From: JBAZKK01 sp964456925 | GTDB lineage: Bacteria > Omnitrophota > Gorgyraeia > Gygaellales > Profunditerraquicolaceae | NCBI GenBank assembly: GCA_964456925.1 | Contig: CAYWCX010000004.1 | Coordinates: 1 to 39,751, forward strand | DNA length: 39,751 bases | Reading direction: 5' to 3' | Part shown: positions 7,549 through 14,810 of the stretch, piece by piece | Position numbering within the stretch: position 1 is the first letter of the stretch | How the letters are laid out: each line of letters begins with the position of its first letter | The notes under the pieces: generated by a model | Seen by the model: only the letters and a program-made list of their open reading frames with translations | The model's database searches: none | Told to the model about the DNA's origin: nothing | Program-made: the position numbers and the translations under genes

Positions 7549-8799
7549 TTATAGGTACTGACGCGGGTCAGTGATGTATCCCCTGATTGCCGAAGCCGCT
7601 ACGGTCGCCGGCGAACCCAGATAGATAAAAGCCGCGGGGTTGCCCATCCTGCCTTTAAAATTGCGGTTCGCGCTTGAAATTACGATTTCGCCGTCGGCAG
7701 GGATACCGCTGTGCGTACCCACGCAGGGGCCGCAACCCGGAGCGACTACCACCGCACCGGCCTTAACCAGTATATTGATTATACCCGAATTCAGGGCTTC
7801 TAACAATACCCGGCGTGATGCCGGGGCTACGATAAATTTTACGCCTTCTGCTGTCCTGCGGGATTTCAATATCGCTGCGGCAATCTTTAAATCTTCCAAT
7901 CTGCCGTTAGTGCAGGTCCCGAGAAAGGCCTGGTTGATTTTCACCTCTTGAAGCTCCTCTGCCGGACGGGCGTTATCCACGCTGTGCGGCAGGGAAACCT
8001 GCGGCTTTAACTTTGAAATATCGTATTCGATGACTGCGGCATAACTGGCGCCGCGGTCCGCGCTTAGCGCCCTTATCCTTCTATTCTTTAACCGGGGCTT
8101 TAACCAGGTAAAGGTCTTTTTATCCACCGGCATAAATCCTGCCTTAGCCCCCATCTCCACCACCATATTGGAAATAGTAAAGCGGGCGTCCATGCTCAGG
8201 CCGTCAATCACCGGGCCGCAAAATTCTACTGCCCGGTAGGTTGCGCCGTCGGCGCCGAGACGGGTAATAATATAAAGGATGATATCCTTGGCAAAGACCC
8301 CCCGGGGAAGTTTGCCCTTGATTACAATCTTGATTGTCTGGGGAACCTTAAACCAGTTTTTCCCTGTTGCCAGGGCAACTGCCAAGTCAGTAGAGCCTAC
8401 GCCGGTAGCAAAAGCTCCTAAGGCGCCGTAGGTCGAGGTGTGCGAATCAGCCCCCAGCACGAGGTCGCCGGGAAGGATCCGGCCGGATTCCGGGATAACC
8501 TGGTGACATACGCCGCAGCCGATATCATACAGTTCTGCCCCATAATCCCTGCTAAACTCGCGCATCTTCTTATGCACCTTTGAGACCCCCTCGCTGGGAG
8601 ACGGCGCGCTATGGTCAATCACCATACAGAAATCGCTCTTCAGGCGGGAAAGCCCCATTTCCCTGACGCGGTCAATAATAATTGAACTCGTGCCGTCCTG
8701 GCCGAAGGCAAAGTCTATTTTACATACCGCAAAATCGCCGGCGCTAAGTTCGCGTCCGGCGTGGTTGCTGAGTATTTTTTCTGCCAGAGTTTTAGCCAT
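7549..8799 (-). CDS. leuC: aconitase-superfamily dehydratase, large subunit (LeuC type)
   Basis: Iron-sulfur large subunit (416 residues) of the short two-subunit dehydratase class that includes isopropylmalate isomerase, homoaconitase and aconitase-like enzymes. The three 4Fe-4S ligands are visible in GTCTNGR (C296) and GCGPC (C356, C359). GADSHTSTYGALGAFATGVG (from residue 116) is the family block that contains active-site residues. The start ATG overlaps the aspC stop (TGATG). The gene order aspC, leuC, pilT, leuD, icd suggests a role in making 2-oxoglutarate rather than leucine, but family alone does not fix the substrate. The symbol names the family, not a proven function. Confidence 0.88.
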   Translation of the reverse strand: MAKTLAEKILSNHAGRELSAGDFAVCKIDFAFGQDGTSSIIIDRVREMGLSRLKSDFCMVIDHSAPSPSEGVSKVHKKMREFSRDYGAELYDIGCGVCHQVIPESGRILPGDLVLGADSHTSTYGALGAFATGVGSTDLAVALATGKNWFKVPQTIKIVIKGKLPRGVFAKDIILYIITRLGADGATYRAVEFCGPVIDGLSMDARFTISNMVVEMGAKAGFMPVDKKTFTWLKPRLKNRRIRALSADRGASYAAVIEYDISKLKPQVSLPHSVDNARPAEELQEVKINQAFLGTCTNGRLEDLKIAAAILKSRRTAEGVKFIVAPASRRVLLEALNSGIINILVKAGAVVVAPGCGPCVGTHSGIPADGEIVISSANRNFKGRMGNPAAFIYLGSPATVAASAIRGYITDPRQYL

Positions 8800-9974
8800 C
8801 AGGATCTATCTACCCACTCTCCAAGCCTGTCCATCGCCCGGGCAAGTTCTTCCATGCCGGTAGCGAAACTAATCCGTACGTAGTCACCCCTGCCGAATCC
8901 TTCGCCCGGTATCACCGCTACCATCGCCTCATCAAGCAGCCGCCCGGCAAAAGTCAGGGAATCCAGTTTGGTCCTTGAGATATCGCAAAAGACGTAGAAC
9001 GCCCCCTGCGGCTTGACATAACCGAGCTTCTTAATGGCGTTTAGCCTTGCGATAACGAAATTTCTTCTTTTCTGAAACTCTTCGCGCATCATACTGCTGA
9101 ATTCATCAGGCGCATTTAAGGCCGCGGCTGCTGCCTTCTGGGCGATGGAGTTGGGGTTGGAGGTGGAGTGGTCCTGCAACCGGGAAACCGCCTCCGCGAT
9201 ATCCTGCGGCGCTGCCAGGTAACCGATGCGCCAGCCGGTCATGGAATGGCTTTTGGATAAGCCGTTGACGGTAATGGTAAGGTTGTAGATTTCGCTGCCG
9301 CAGCCGGCAATGGAATAATGCCTGAGGCCGTCGTAAATAAGTTTTTCGTAAATCTCGTCGGATAAAACAAAAATTTTCCTGGCAGCGCACAGCGAAGCAA
9401 TCTCTTTAAGTTCCTCCGCGCTATAAACGCAACCCGTGGGATTGGAAGGGCTGTTTAAGATAAGGAGCTTGGTTTTAAGGGTGGTGTATTTTTTAAGGTC
9501 TCCGCAGGTTATCTTGAAATTATTAGTCGCTTCGGTTTCGATAAAACGCGGGGTGCCTTCGCATAAGCGCACCATCTCGGGGTAACTTACCCAGTAGGGG
9601 CTCGGTATCAGGACCTCATCGCCTTTATTTAAAAGCACAAAGATGGCGTTAAAGATGCTGTGTTTTGCCCCGCAGGATACTACGATCTGGCTGGGGGCAT
9701 ACTGAAGGTTGTTGTCTCTCTGGAGTTTTTCTGCGATGAGTTTTTTTAATTCGGGGGTTCCGCTGGTAGGGGTGTATTTGGTGAAGCCGGCATGCAAAGC
9801 GCTGATTGCGGCATCCTTGATAAAATCCGGGGTATCAAAATCAGGTTCTCCCGCTGCCAGGTTAATGACGTCCCTGCCTTCTGCTTTAAGCCTCTTGGCT
9901 TTACTGGTAATGGCAAGGGTTGAGGAAGGGTTTACTCTTTTTAAACGTTCGGCAACCCGGGTATCTATCTGCAT
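8799..9974 (-). CDS. aspC: aspartate aminotransferase, class I (I-gamma like)
   Basis: A PLP enzyme exchanging the amino group between aspartate/oxaloacetate and glutamate/2-oxoglutarate. Of 391 residues, the PLP-binding lysine is K241 in NGLSKSHSMTGWRIG. The cofactor Asp/Tyr pair lies in LSDEIYE (D206, Y209), SNPTG contains the conserved Asn, and VRISFA near the C-terminus holds the carboxylate-binding arginine. The N-terminal LAAGEPDFDTP is typical of subgroup I-gamma, whose members can also accept other amino acids. It lies 18 bases after rplQ, at the boundary between the ribosomal and metabolic blocks. No Shine-Dalgarno sequence precedes its ATG; a perfect TATAAT lies 17 bases upstream. 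Confidence 0.88.
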   Translation of the reverse strand: MQIDTRVAERLKRVNPSSTLAITSKAKRLKAEGRDVINLAAGEPDFDTPDFIKDAAISALHAGFTKYTPTSGTPELKKLIAEKLQRDNNLQYAPSQIVVSCGAKHSIFNAIFVLLNKGDEVLIPSPYWVSYPEMVRLCEGTPRFIETEATNNFKITCGDLKKYTTLKTKLLILNSPSNPTGCVYSAEELKEIASLCAARKIFVLSDEIYEKLIYDGLRHYSIAGCGSEIYNLTITVNGLSKSHSMTGWRIGYLAAPQDIAEAVSRLQDHSTSNPNSIAQKAAAAALNAPDEFSSMMREEFQKRRNFVIARLNAIKKLGYVKPQGAFYVFCDISRTKLDSLTFAGRLLDEAMVAVIPGEGFGRGDYVRISFATGMEELARAMDRLGEWVDRS

Positions 9975-9991
9975 TTAGATGACAGGGTGTT

Positions 9992-9997
9992 ATTATA
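9992..9997 (-). promoter_or_regulatory. candidate -10 box for the metabolic block
   Basis: Read on the minus strand this is a perfect TATAAT over the rplQ stop. A start site about 7 bases downstream would leave a leader of only about 10 bases before the aspC ATG, which lacks a ribosome site. The -35 region at 17-base spacing (CTTTAA) is poor and there is no TGn extension, so this is a weak call. Confidence 0.25.
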
Positions 9998-10577
9998 GGG
10001 AGTCTCTCTCCTTCTTAAAGATATTCTTCAGGCCCCCCAGGAATTTCTTCTGCGGCTTCTTGGTAAGCGGGGGTTTTTCTTTTACCGCTACCTTGGTCTC
10101 AGCAGCAGCCTTCTTTTCTTCAGCAGGGTGTTTTTCAGGGGTAATGGCTTCGGGTTTTTGTTGGGCAGTTTCTTTGGAAACGCCCTCTTTTTCCTTTTTG
10201 GGTTTACGCGGCTCCTTCTTTTTAATCTCGGTAAGTTCCAGTATCACCAGGGGGGTGCCGTCCCCTCTTCTCTGGGCGAAATTAATAATCCTGCTGTAAC
10301 CGCCGTTGCGGCCCTGGAAACGCGGCGCGACCTCGGCAAAAAGAAGGCTTACTAATTTATGGTCGGTAAGGATTTTATAGGCCTGCCTTCTGGCGGCCAG
10401 ATTGTTTTCTTTGGCCAGCGAAATAAGCCTGTCCACCACCGGTCTGGCAGCCTTGGCCCTTGCCCGGGTAGTCTTGATACTCTGACAGATAAGCACGTTC
10501 TTCACCAGGCTCAAAACCGTAGCCTTCCTCCAGCTGCTGAAACGGTTTAAGCTATATTTTGCCTTAGCGTGTCTCAT
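9993..10577 (-). CDS. rplQ: 50S ribosomal protein L17 with long C-terminal tail
   Basis: L17 lines the peptide-exit side of the large subunit. The core is residues 1-117, opening with MRHAKAKYSLNR and containing RNGGYSRI (90-97). The usual bacterial protein ends near 115-130, but this one is 194 residues. Residues 118-194 are a tail rich in Lys, Glu, Ala and Pro, ending in a hydrophobic-basic segment KKFLGGLKNIFKKE (177-190). The tail is in frame and has no internal stop, so it is not a fusion artefact visible at DNA level. The gene is the last of the alpha cluster, 3 bases after rpoA and 18 before aspC. Confidence 0.95.
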   Translation of the reverse strand: MRHAKAKYSLNRFSSWRKATVLSLVKNVLICQSIKTTRARAKAARPVVDRLISLAKENNLAARRQAYKILTDHKLVSLLFAEVAPRFQGRNGGYSRIINFAQRRGDGTPLVILELTEIKKKEPRKPKKEKEGVSKETAQQKPEAITPEKHPAEEKKAAAETKVAVKEKPPLTKKPQKKFLGGLKNIFKKERDSL

Positions 10578-10580
10578 CGT

Positions 10581-11576
10581 TTATTGTAACCTCTTTAATT
10601 TCTTGGGGTCAATCTGCATCCCGAGAGCCAGCCCCATCCCGGCGAGGAGCTGCTTAATCTCGGTAAGGGATTTTTTACCGAAGTTTTTGAACTCTAACAT
10701 CTCATCTTCGGTTTTCTTTACCAGGTCGACGATGGTCTTGATACCCGCTTCGCGCAGGCAGTTGGAACTCCTCACGGATAATTCCAATTCCGAGATGGGC
10801 AGTTTCAGTTTCTCGTAAAGTTCAACCTCCTCCTTGCTCATCTCCACTTCTTCCTCCATATCCTCTTCCGGAAGCTGTCCGAAGTTAACGAAAATGTCCA
10901 GGTGGCGCTGCAGGATATTCGAGGCGTAAAGCAGGGCGTCTTTCGGCGTAATGGCGCCGTTGGTGGAGATTTCCAGGATTAACTTGTCGTAATCCGTCCT
11001 TTGGCCCACACGGGTGTTCTCGACGTAAAAGTTCACTTTTTTTACCGGGCTGAAGACCGCATCGATGGGGATAACGCCGATAGGCTGGTCATCGCGCTTG
11101 TTTAATTCCGCAGGGACATAACCCCTGCCGCGCGCTACCTCCATCTCGACGTTAAATTTAGTGTCCTTGGTAAGCGTAACGATATGCAGGTCGGGGTTGA
11201 TAATCTCTATCGTATCGTCGGCTTCGATATCCTTGGCCTTGACCTCCCCCTTCGTATTCTTCTTGATGTAGATGGTCTTGGGAATCTTGGAATGGGAGTT
11301 TATCACCAGGCTTTTGATGTTAAGGATGATTTCGGTGGTATCCTCGTATACCCCCGGGATGGTGGAAAACTCGTGCTCCACCCCGGCAATCTTGATTGAG
11401 GTCACCGCGCTGCCTTCGATGGAAGAAAGCAGGACCCGCCGCAGCGAATTCGCCAGCGTGATACCGTAGCCTTTCTCAAAAGGAGCGGCAATGAACTTCC
11501 CGTAGGTATTGCTGTAACTTGATTCATCGCACTCCAGTCTTTTTGGTAATTGAAAATCCCTCCATTTTATCCCCAT
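10581..11576 (-). CDS. rpoA: RNA polymerase alpha subunit
   Basis: 331 residues with the N-terminal assembly domain (KGYGITLANSLRRVLLSS, about 36-53) and a C-terminal helix-hairpin-helix domain. The C-terminal domain has VRSSNCL, whose arginine matches E. coli R265 of the UP-element/activator contact, and NFGKKSLTEIK. An acidic linker (LPEEDMEEEVEMSKEEVE) joins the domains. It dimerises and nucleates assembly of beta and beta'. The ATG has AAGGAGC upstream at good spacing. It stands between rpsD and rplQ, the standard alpha-operon order. Confidence 0.98.
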   Translation of the reverse strand: MGIKWRDFQLPKRLECDESSYSNTYGKFIAAPFEKGYGITLANSLRRVLLSSIEGSAVTSIKIAGVEHEFSTIPGVYEDTTEIILNIKSLVINSHSKIPKTIYIKKNTKGEVKAKDIEADDTIEIINPDLHIVTLTKDTKFNVEMEVARGRGYVPAELNKRDDQPIGVIPIDAVFSPVKKVNFYVENTRVGQRTDYDKLILEISTNGAITPKDALLYASNILQRHLDIFVNFGQLPEEDMEEEVEMSKEEVELYEKLKLPISELELSVRSSNCLREAGIKTIVDLVKKTEDEMLEFKNFGKKSLTEIKQLLAGMGLALGMQIDPKKLKRLQ

Positions 11577-11614
11577 TTTTATTGCTCCTTTTTATTGCTG
11601 GTATTTAAAAAATC

Positions 11615-12241
11615 TTATTTGGAATATAGTTCGACGATCAGCTGCTCCTGGATATCCGCCGGGATATCGTTCTTTTCCGGCAGCCTCAACACCTTGGCCT
11701 TTAATGCCTTGGGGTCAAATTCCATCCAGGCCACCTGGGTCCTGTCCTTGGCGAGTTCCAGGTTTTCCTTGACGCGGCCAAGCGCTTTCTCCTTGGCTTT
11801 CACCTCGACGACATCATCCTTATTAATAAGGTAAGAGGGGATGTTGACCCGCCGCGAATTCACGTAAACAATATTATGCCGCACTAACTGCCGGCTCTGG
11901 GCGCGTGAAACCCCAAGGCCCAAGCGGAAGATTACGTTGTCAAGCCGGCGTTCGAGGATCTGCAGCAGCACTTTGCCGGTGACGCCTTTGGATTTTGAAG
12001 CAATCTTAAAATACCTGCGGAATTGCCTTTCTAATACGCCGTAAATCCTTTTAACCTTCTGCTTTTCTCTTAACTGCAGGCCGTAGTTCGACAGTTTAAC
12101 CCTGCTTAAACCGTGCTGGCCGGGTGCGCTGCTCCTTTTGGCAAAGGTGCACTTGGGGGTATTGCACTTATTCCCTTTTAAAAAAAGTTTTTCCCCTTCG
12201 CGCCGGCATAGCCTGCAAACTGCCTTGATATAACGGGCCAT
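11615..12241 (-). CDS. rpsD: 30S ribosomal protein S4, zinc (C+) form
   Basis: Primary 16S rRNA binder and, in many bacteria, translational regulator of the alpha operon. The 208-residue protein keeps four N-terminal cysteines (C9, C12, C26, C31) that form a zinc site in the C+ type of S4. The S4 RNA-binding domain includes LERRLDNVIFRLG. It lies 3 bases after rpsK and 38 before rpoA. I see no obvious pseudoknot-like leader in the short spacers, so autoregulation is not supported or excluded here. Confidence 0.98.
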   Translation of the reverse strand: MARYIKAVCRLCRREGEKLFLKGNKCNTPKCTFAKRSSAPGQHGLSRVKLSNYGLQLREKQKVKRIYGVLERQFRRYFKIASKSKGVTGKVLLQILERRLDNVIFRLGLGVSRAQSRQLVRHNIVYVNSRRVNIPSYLINKDDVVEVKAKEKALGRVKENLELAKDRTQVAWMEFDPKALKAKVLRLPEKNDIPADIQEQLIVELYSK

Positions 12242-12244
12242 CTG

Positions 12245-12634
12245 CTATACTCTCCTTTTCTTCTTGGCACGACAACCGTTATGCGGTATCGGAGTCACAT
12301 CCTTGATTGAGGTAATGGTAATCCCTGCTGCCTGTAGCGCGCGGATAGCGGATTCCCTTCCGAAACCCGGGCCCTTGACGTAGACATCCAGCTCCTTGAT
12401 TCCGATCTCCTTGGCTTTCTTGCCGGCATCAGATGCGGCTACCTGCGCGGCAAAGGGAGTGGATTTTTTGGAACCGCCGTAGCCGACCACGCCGGGAGCG
12501 GACCAGACCAGGGTGTTACCCTGCTTATCGGTAATGGTAATGATGGTATTATTAAATGTTGCGCGGATATGCGCAATCCCCGAACTGATGCCTTTGGCAA
12601 TTTTTTTCTTCTTTGCTTTATCCTTGGTAGCCAT
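12245..12634 (-). CDS. rpsK: 30S ribosomal protein S11
   Basis: Platform protein next to the mRNA exit channel, 129 residues, normal length. Recognised by GIAHIRATFNNTIITITD near the start, the central SAPGVVGYGGSKKSTPFAAQ and the basic end PIPHNGCRAKKKRRV. The start ATG shares one base with the rpsM stop. Order rpsM, rpsK, rpsD, rpoA, rplQ is the classic alpha operon. Confidence 0.98.
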   Translation of the reverse strand: MATKDKAKKKKIAKGISSGIAHIRATFNNTIITITDKQGNTLVWSAPGVVGYGGSKKSTPFAAQVAASDAGKKAKEIGIKELDVYVKGPGFGRESAIRALQAAGITITSIKDVTPIPHNGCRAKKKRRV

Positions 12635-13056
12635 TAGGCCTTACCTCCTTTAGGCGCTGCTGCCGCGGGCTTCTTTTCTTCAACCTTCTTGATGAGTACG
12701 GCGCCGCTGCGCTTCGGCCCCTTGCGGGTGCGGGCATTGGTGCGGGTACGCTGGCCCCTTACCGGCAGGCCCCTTTTATGACGCAGGCCCCTCCAGGAAC
12801 CGATTTCGCTTAATCTCTTGATATTCTGGGAAATGTCCCGGCGCAGGTCGCCTTCAACCTTATAGTTCCCCTTCTGGATAATATTGGTGATCTGGGCCAC
12901 CTGGGCCTCGGTTAAATCCTTGGCCCGCATATCGGGGCTGATACCGGCTTCTTTTAATATCTGGTTAGACAGCACCCTGCCTACTCCATAAAGGTAAGTA
13001 AGGGCGATCTCTATCTTCTTTTCCTTCGGAATATCGACGCCTAACAGTCTGGGCAT
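12634..13056 (-). CDS. rpsM: 30S ribosomal protein S13 with short C-terminal tail
   Basis: Head protein contacting the large subunit and tRNA. I place the start at the ATG at 13054-13056 (MPRLLGVDIP): GAGGAG stands 10 bases upstream, whereas the TTG three codons earlier has the same site only 1 base away. The core shows LTYLYGVGR, the GSWRGLRHKRGLPVRGQRT block and TNARTRKGP. S13 usually ends just after that, but here about 23 more residues follow, ending in EEKKPAAAAPKGGKA. The tail is Lys/Ala-rich and probably disordered. The protein is 140 residues with this start. Confidence 0.96.
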   Translation of the reverse strand: MPRLLGVDIPKEKKIEIALTYLYGVGRVLSNQILKEAGISPDMRAKDLTEAQVAQITNIIQKGNYKVEGDLRRDISQNIKRLSEIGSWRGLRHKRGLPVRGQRTRTNARTRKGPKRSGAVLIKKVEEKKPAAAAPKGGKA

Positions 13057-13090
13057 AAACTTCAAGCTCCTCTCGTTTAATAAAGGCGGA

Positions 13091-13204
13091 CTACCCCTGC
13101 CGCTGCTTATGCTTGGGGTTGGAACAGATTACCCACACCACGCCGCGCCTACGGATAATCTTGCACCTGTCGCAAATTTTTCTAATCGATGCCTTTACCT
13201 TCAT
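13091..13204 (-). CDS. rpmJ: 50S ribosomal protein L36, zinc (C+) form
   Basis: A 37-residue protein found by reading the gap between infA and rpsM. It begins MKVKASIRKICDRCK and ends NPKHKQRQG. The zinc ligands are C11, C14, C27 and H32, the C+ form. The ATG overlaps the infA stop as ATGA. Its position between infA and rpsM is the standard one. It helps fold 23S rRNA near the L16/A-site finger region. Length and motif are typical, so confidence is high despite the small size. Confidence 0.97.
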   Translation of the reverse strand: MKVKASIRKICDRCKIIRRRGVVWVICSNPKHKQRQG

Positions 13205-13419
13205 TTCAGTCTGAATGTAATTCTTCCCCGGCTCAAATCATAAGGTGACAGTTCTACCTTCACTTTGTCTCCCGGAAGTATCCTGATAAAATTCATACGC
13301 ATCTTCCCCGAGACGTGCGCCAGCACGACGTGCTGGTTTTCCAGCTGCACCCGAAACATTGCGTTAGGGAGCGCCTCGATAATCGTACCTTCGGTTGCGA
13401 TTAATTCTTCCTTAGCCAT
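13201..13419 (-). CDS. infA: translation initiation factor IF-1
   Basis: A 72-residue OB-fold protein that occupies the 30S A site during initiation. Typical stretches are EGTIIEALPNAMFRVQLEN, the RMNFIRILPGDKVKVELSPYD loop region and the end RGRITFRLK. The start lies 8 bases inside map and the stop overlaps rpmJ by 4, part of a tightly coupled run from secY to rpmJ. Confidence 0.98.
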   Translation of the reverse strand: MAKEELIATEGTIIEALPNAMFRVQLENQHVVLAHVSGKMRMNFIRILPGDKVKVELSPYDLSRGRITFRLK

Positions 13420-14164
13420 TTAAACGCGTCAGTATTTCCGGGCCTTCCTCGGTTACGGCAATGGTATGTTCAAAATGCGCCGAGGGTAAGCCGTCTTTGG
13501 TTACGGCAGTCCAGCCGTTATCCAGGATCCTGGTCTCCCAGGTCCCCATATTCACCATCGGCTCGATCGCCAGGACCATCCCGCTTTTTAATACCGCCCC
13601 GCGGTGAGGCCTGCCGAAATTCGGTATCTCCGGTTCCTCGTGCAGCTCTGTTCCTATTCCGTGTCCGACAAAATCCCGCACTACGAAAAAACCGTTTTTC
13701 TCCACGTATTCCTGGATGGCGTAAGAAATATCAAAAAGGTGATTATCAACCGCCGCCTGTTTTATCCCTTCGCTCAGAGCCTTCTTGGTTACCTCGATAA
13801 GCTTTTTGACACGCGGCTCTACCTTTCCTAATGCTACGGTAACGGCCCTGTCCGCAAAATAATCCTGGTATTCTATGCCGATATCTATGCTCACGATATC
13901 CCCCTCCGTCAGGACTCTGGAACCGGGTATGCCGTGCACCACCTCTTCGTTAATGGAAATGCAGGTTGCTTCGGGGTATTCTTTATACCCCTTAAAGGCC
14001 GGCTGGCAATTTGCCCCGCGGATAAACTTTTCCGTCAGGGAATTGATTTCGGCGGTTGAGATACCCGGCCTGATAGATTCCTCGACCTGCTGCATTATCC
14101 TTGCGAGTATCCTGCCGGCATCCCTGAGTATCGCGAGCTCTTTTTTAGACTTTAGCGGAATCAC
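13412..14164 (-). CDS. map: methionine aminopeptidase, type I
   Basis: Removes the initiator methionine from nascent proteins. The pita-bread fold metal ligands are present: the two aspartates in SIDIGIEYQDYFADR, the His in GHGIGTELHEEP, and glutamates in AIEPMVN and the C-terminal FEHTIAV region. I choose the GTG at 14162-14164 (250 residues) because AGGTGA lies 4 bases upstream. A GTG three codons earlier (14173) lacks any ribosome site. Either way the start lies inside the end of adk, so translation is probably coupled. The downstream end overlaps infA by 8 bases. Confidence 0.96.
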   Translation of the reverse strand: MIPLKSKKELAILRDAGRILARIMQQVEESIRPGISTAEINSLTEKFIRGANCQPAFKGYKEYPEATCISINEEVVHGIPGSRVLTEGDIVSIDIGIEYQDYFADRAVTVALGKVEPRVKKLIEVTKKALSEGIKQAAVDNHLFDISYAIQEYVEKNGFFVVRDFVGHGIGTELHEEPEIPNFGRPHRGAVLKSGMVLAIEPMVNMGTWETRILDNGWTAVTKDGLPSAHFEHTIAVTEEGPEILTRLNG

Positions 14165-14810
14165 GGGTATCACCTATCAAGCGCAACATTTCACGAAGGA
14201 CCACTGCGGGGTCCTTATCAGCCAGGATGCTTTTGAGCTTGCCTTTATCTTCGTAATACTGGATGAGGGGATGCGACTCCTTGCGGTAAACTGCAAGGCG
14301 GTTCTTAATCGTCGTTTCGTTGTCATCAGCGCGGTGATAGAGGCTGCCACCGCATCTGTCACAGGTCATCTTAACCTTGGGCGGCATATTGGTAATGTGA
14401 TAATTCGCGCCGCACTTGCTGCACACCAATCTTCCGGAAAGCCGCTGGATAATAACCTCTTCGCTGGCATCCAGATAAAAAACAATGTCTATAGAGCGGT
14501 TTTTGTTCTCGAGGGCGCTGTCCAGCGCCTTTGCCTGAGCGAGATTGCGCGGATAACCGTCCAGGATAAACCCGGGCCGGGTATCGTCCTGGTTGATCCT
14601 CTCTAAAAGCATCTCGGTCACCAGCGCATCCGCAACCAGCTCCCCCTTATTCATAAATTCCTGGGCGCGACGGCCTAATTCCGAACCTGCCGAGACGTTC
14701 TGCCGCAATAAATCTCCCGTGGAGATGTGCGGCAGCTTGATATTTTCCGCCAACACCCTCGCCTGTGTTCCCTTGCCGGCCCCCGGAGGGCCCAGTAAAA
14801 TAATATTCAC
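14145..14810 (-). CDS. adk: adenylate kinase, zinc-LID form
   Basis: Catalyses AMP + ATP to 2 ADP in the cytoplasm. The 221-residue protein has the P-loop GPPGAGKGTQ (7-16), an AMP-binding DGYPRN segment (84-89; more often GFPRT) and a long LID domain. Four cysteines in the LID (C130, C133, C150, C153) form the structural zinc site seen in many bacteria. The start shares one base with the secY stop and the end overlaps map. Position after secY is the usual one in the spc region. Confidence 0.97.
   Translation of the reverse strand: MNIILLGPPGAGKGTQARVLAENIKLPHISTGDLLRQNVSAGSELGRRAQEFMNKGELVADALVTEMLLERINQDDTRPGFILDGYPRNLAQAKALDSALENKNRSIDIVFYLDASEEVIIQRLSGRLVCSKCGANYHITNMPPKVKMTCDRCGGSLYHRADDNETTIKNRLAVYRKESHPLIQYYEDKGKLKSILADKDPAVVLREMLRLIGDTRDSAKV

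Noticed and set aside
5989..8799. Straight leucine-biosynthesis assignment for the leuC/leuD pair
   Set aside because: No leuA or leuB nearby, the adjacent dehydrogenase has isocitrate-type residues, and the small-subunit loop is YKFA; kept as family names only.
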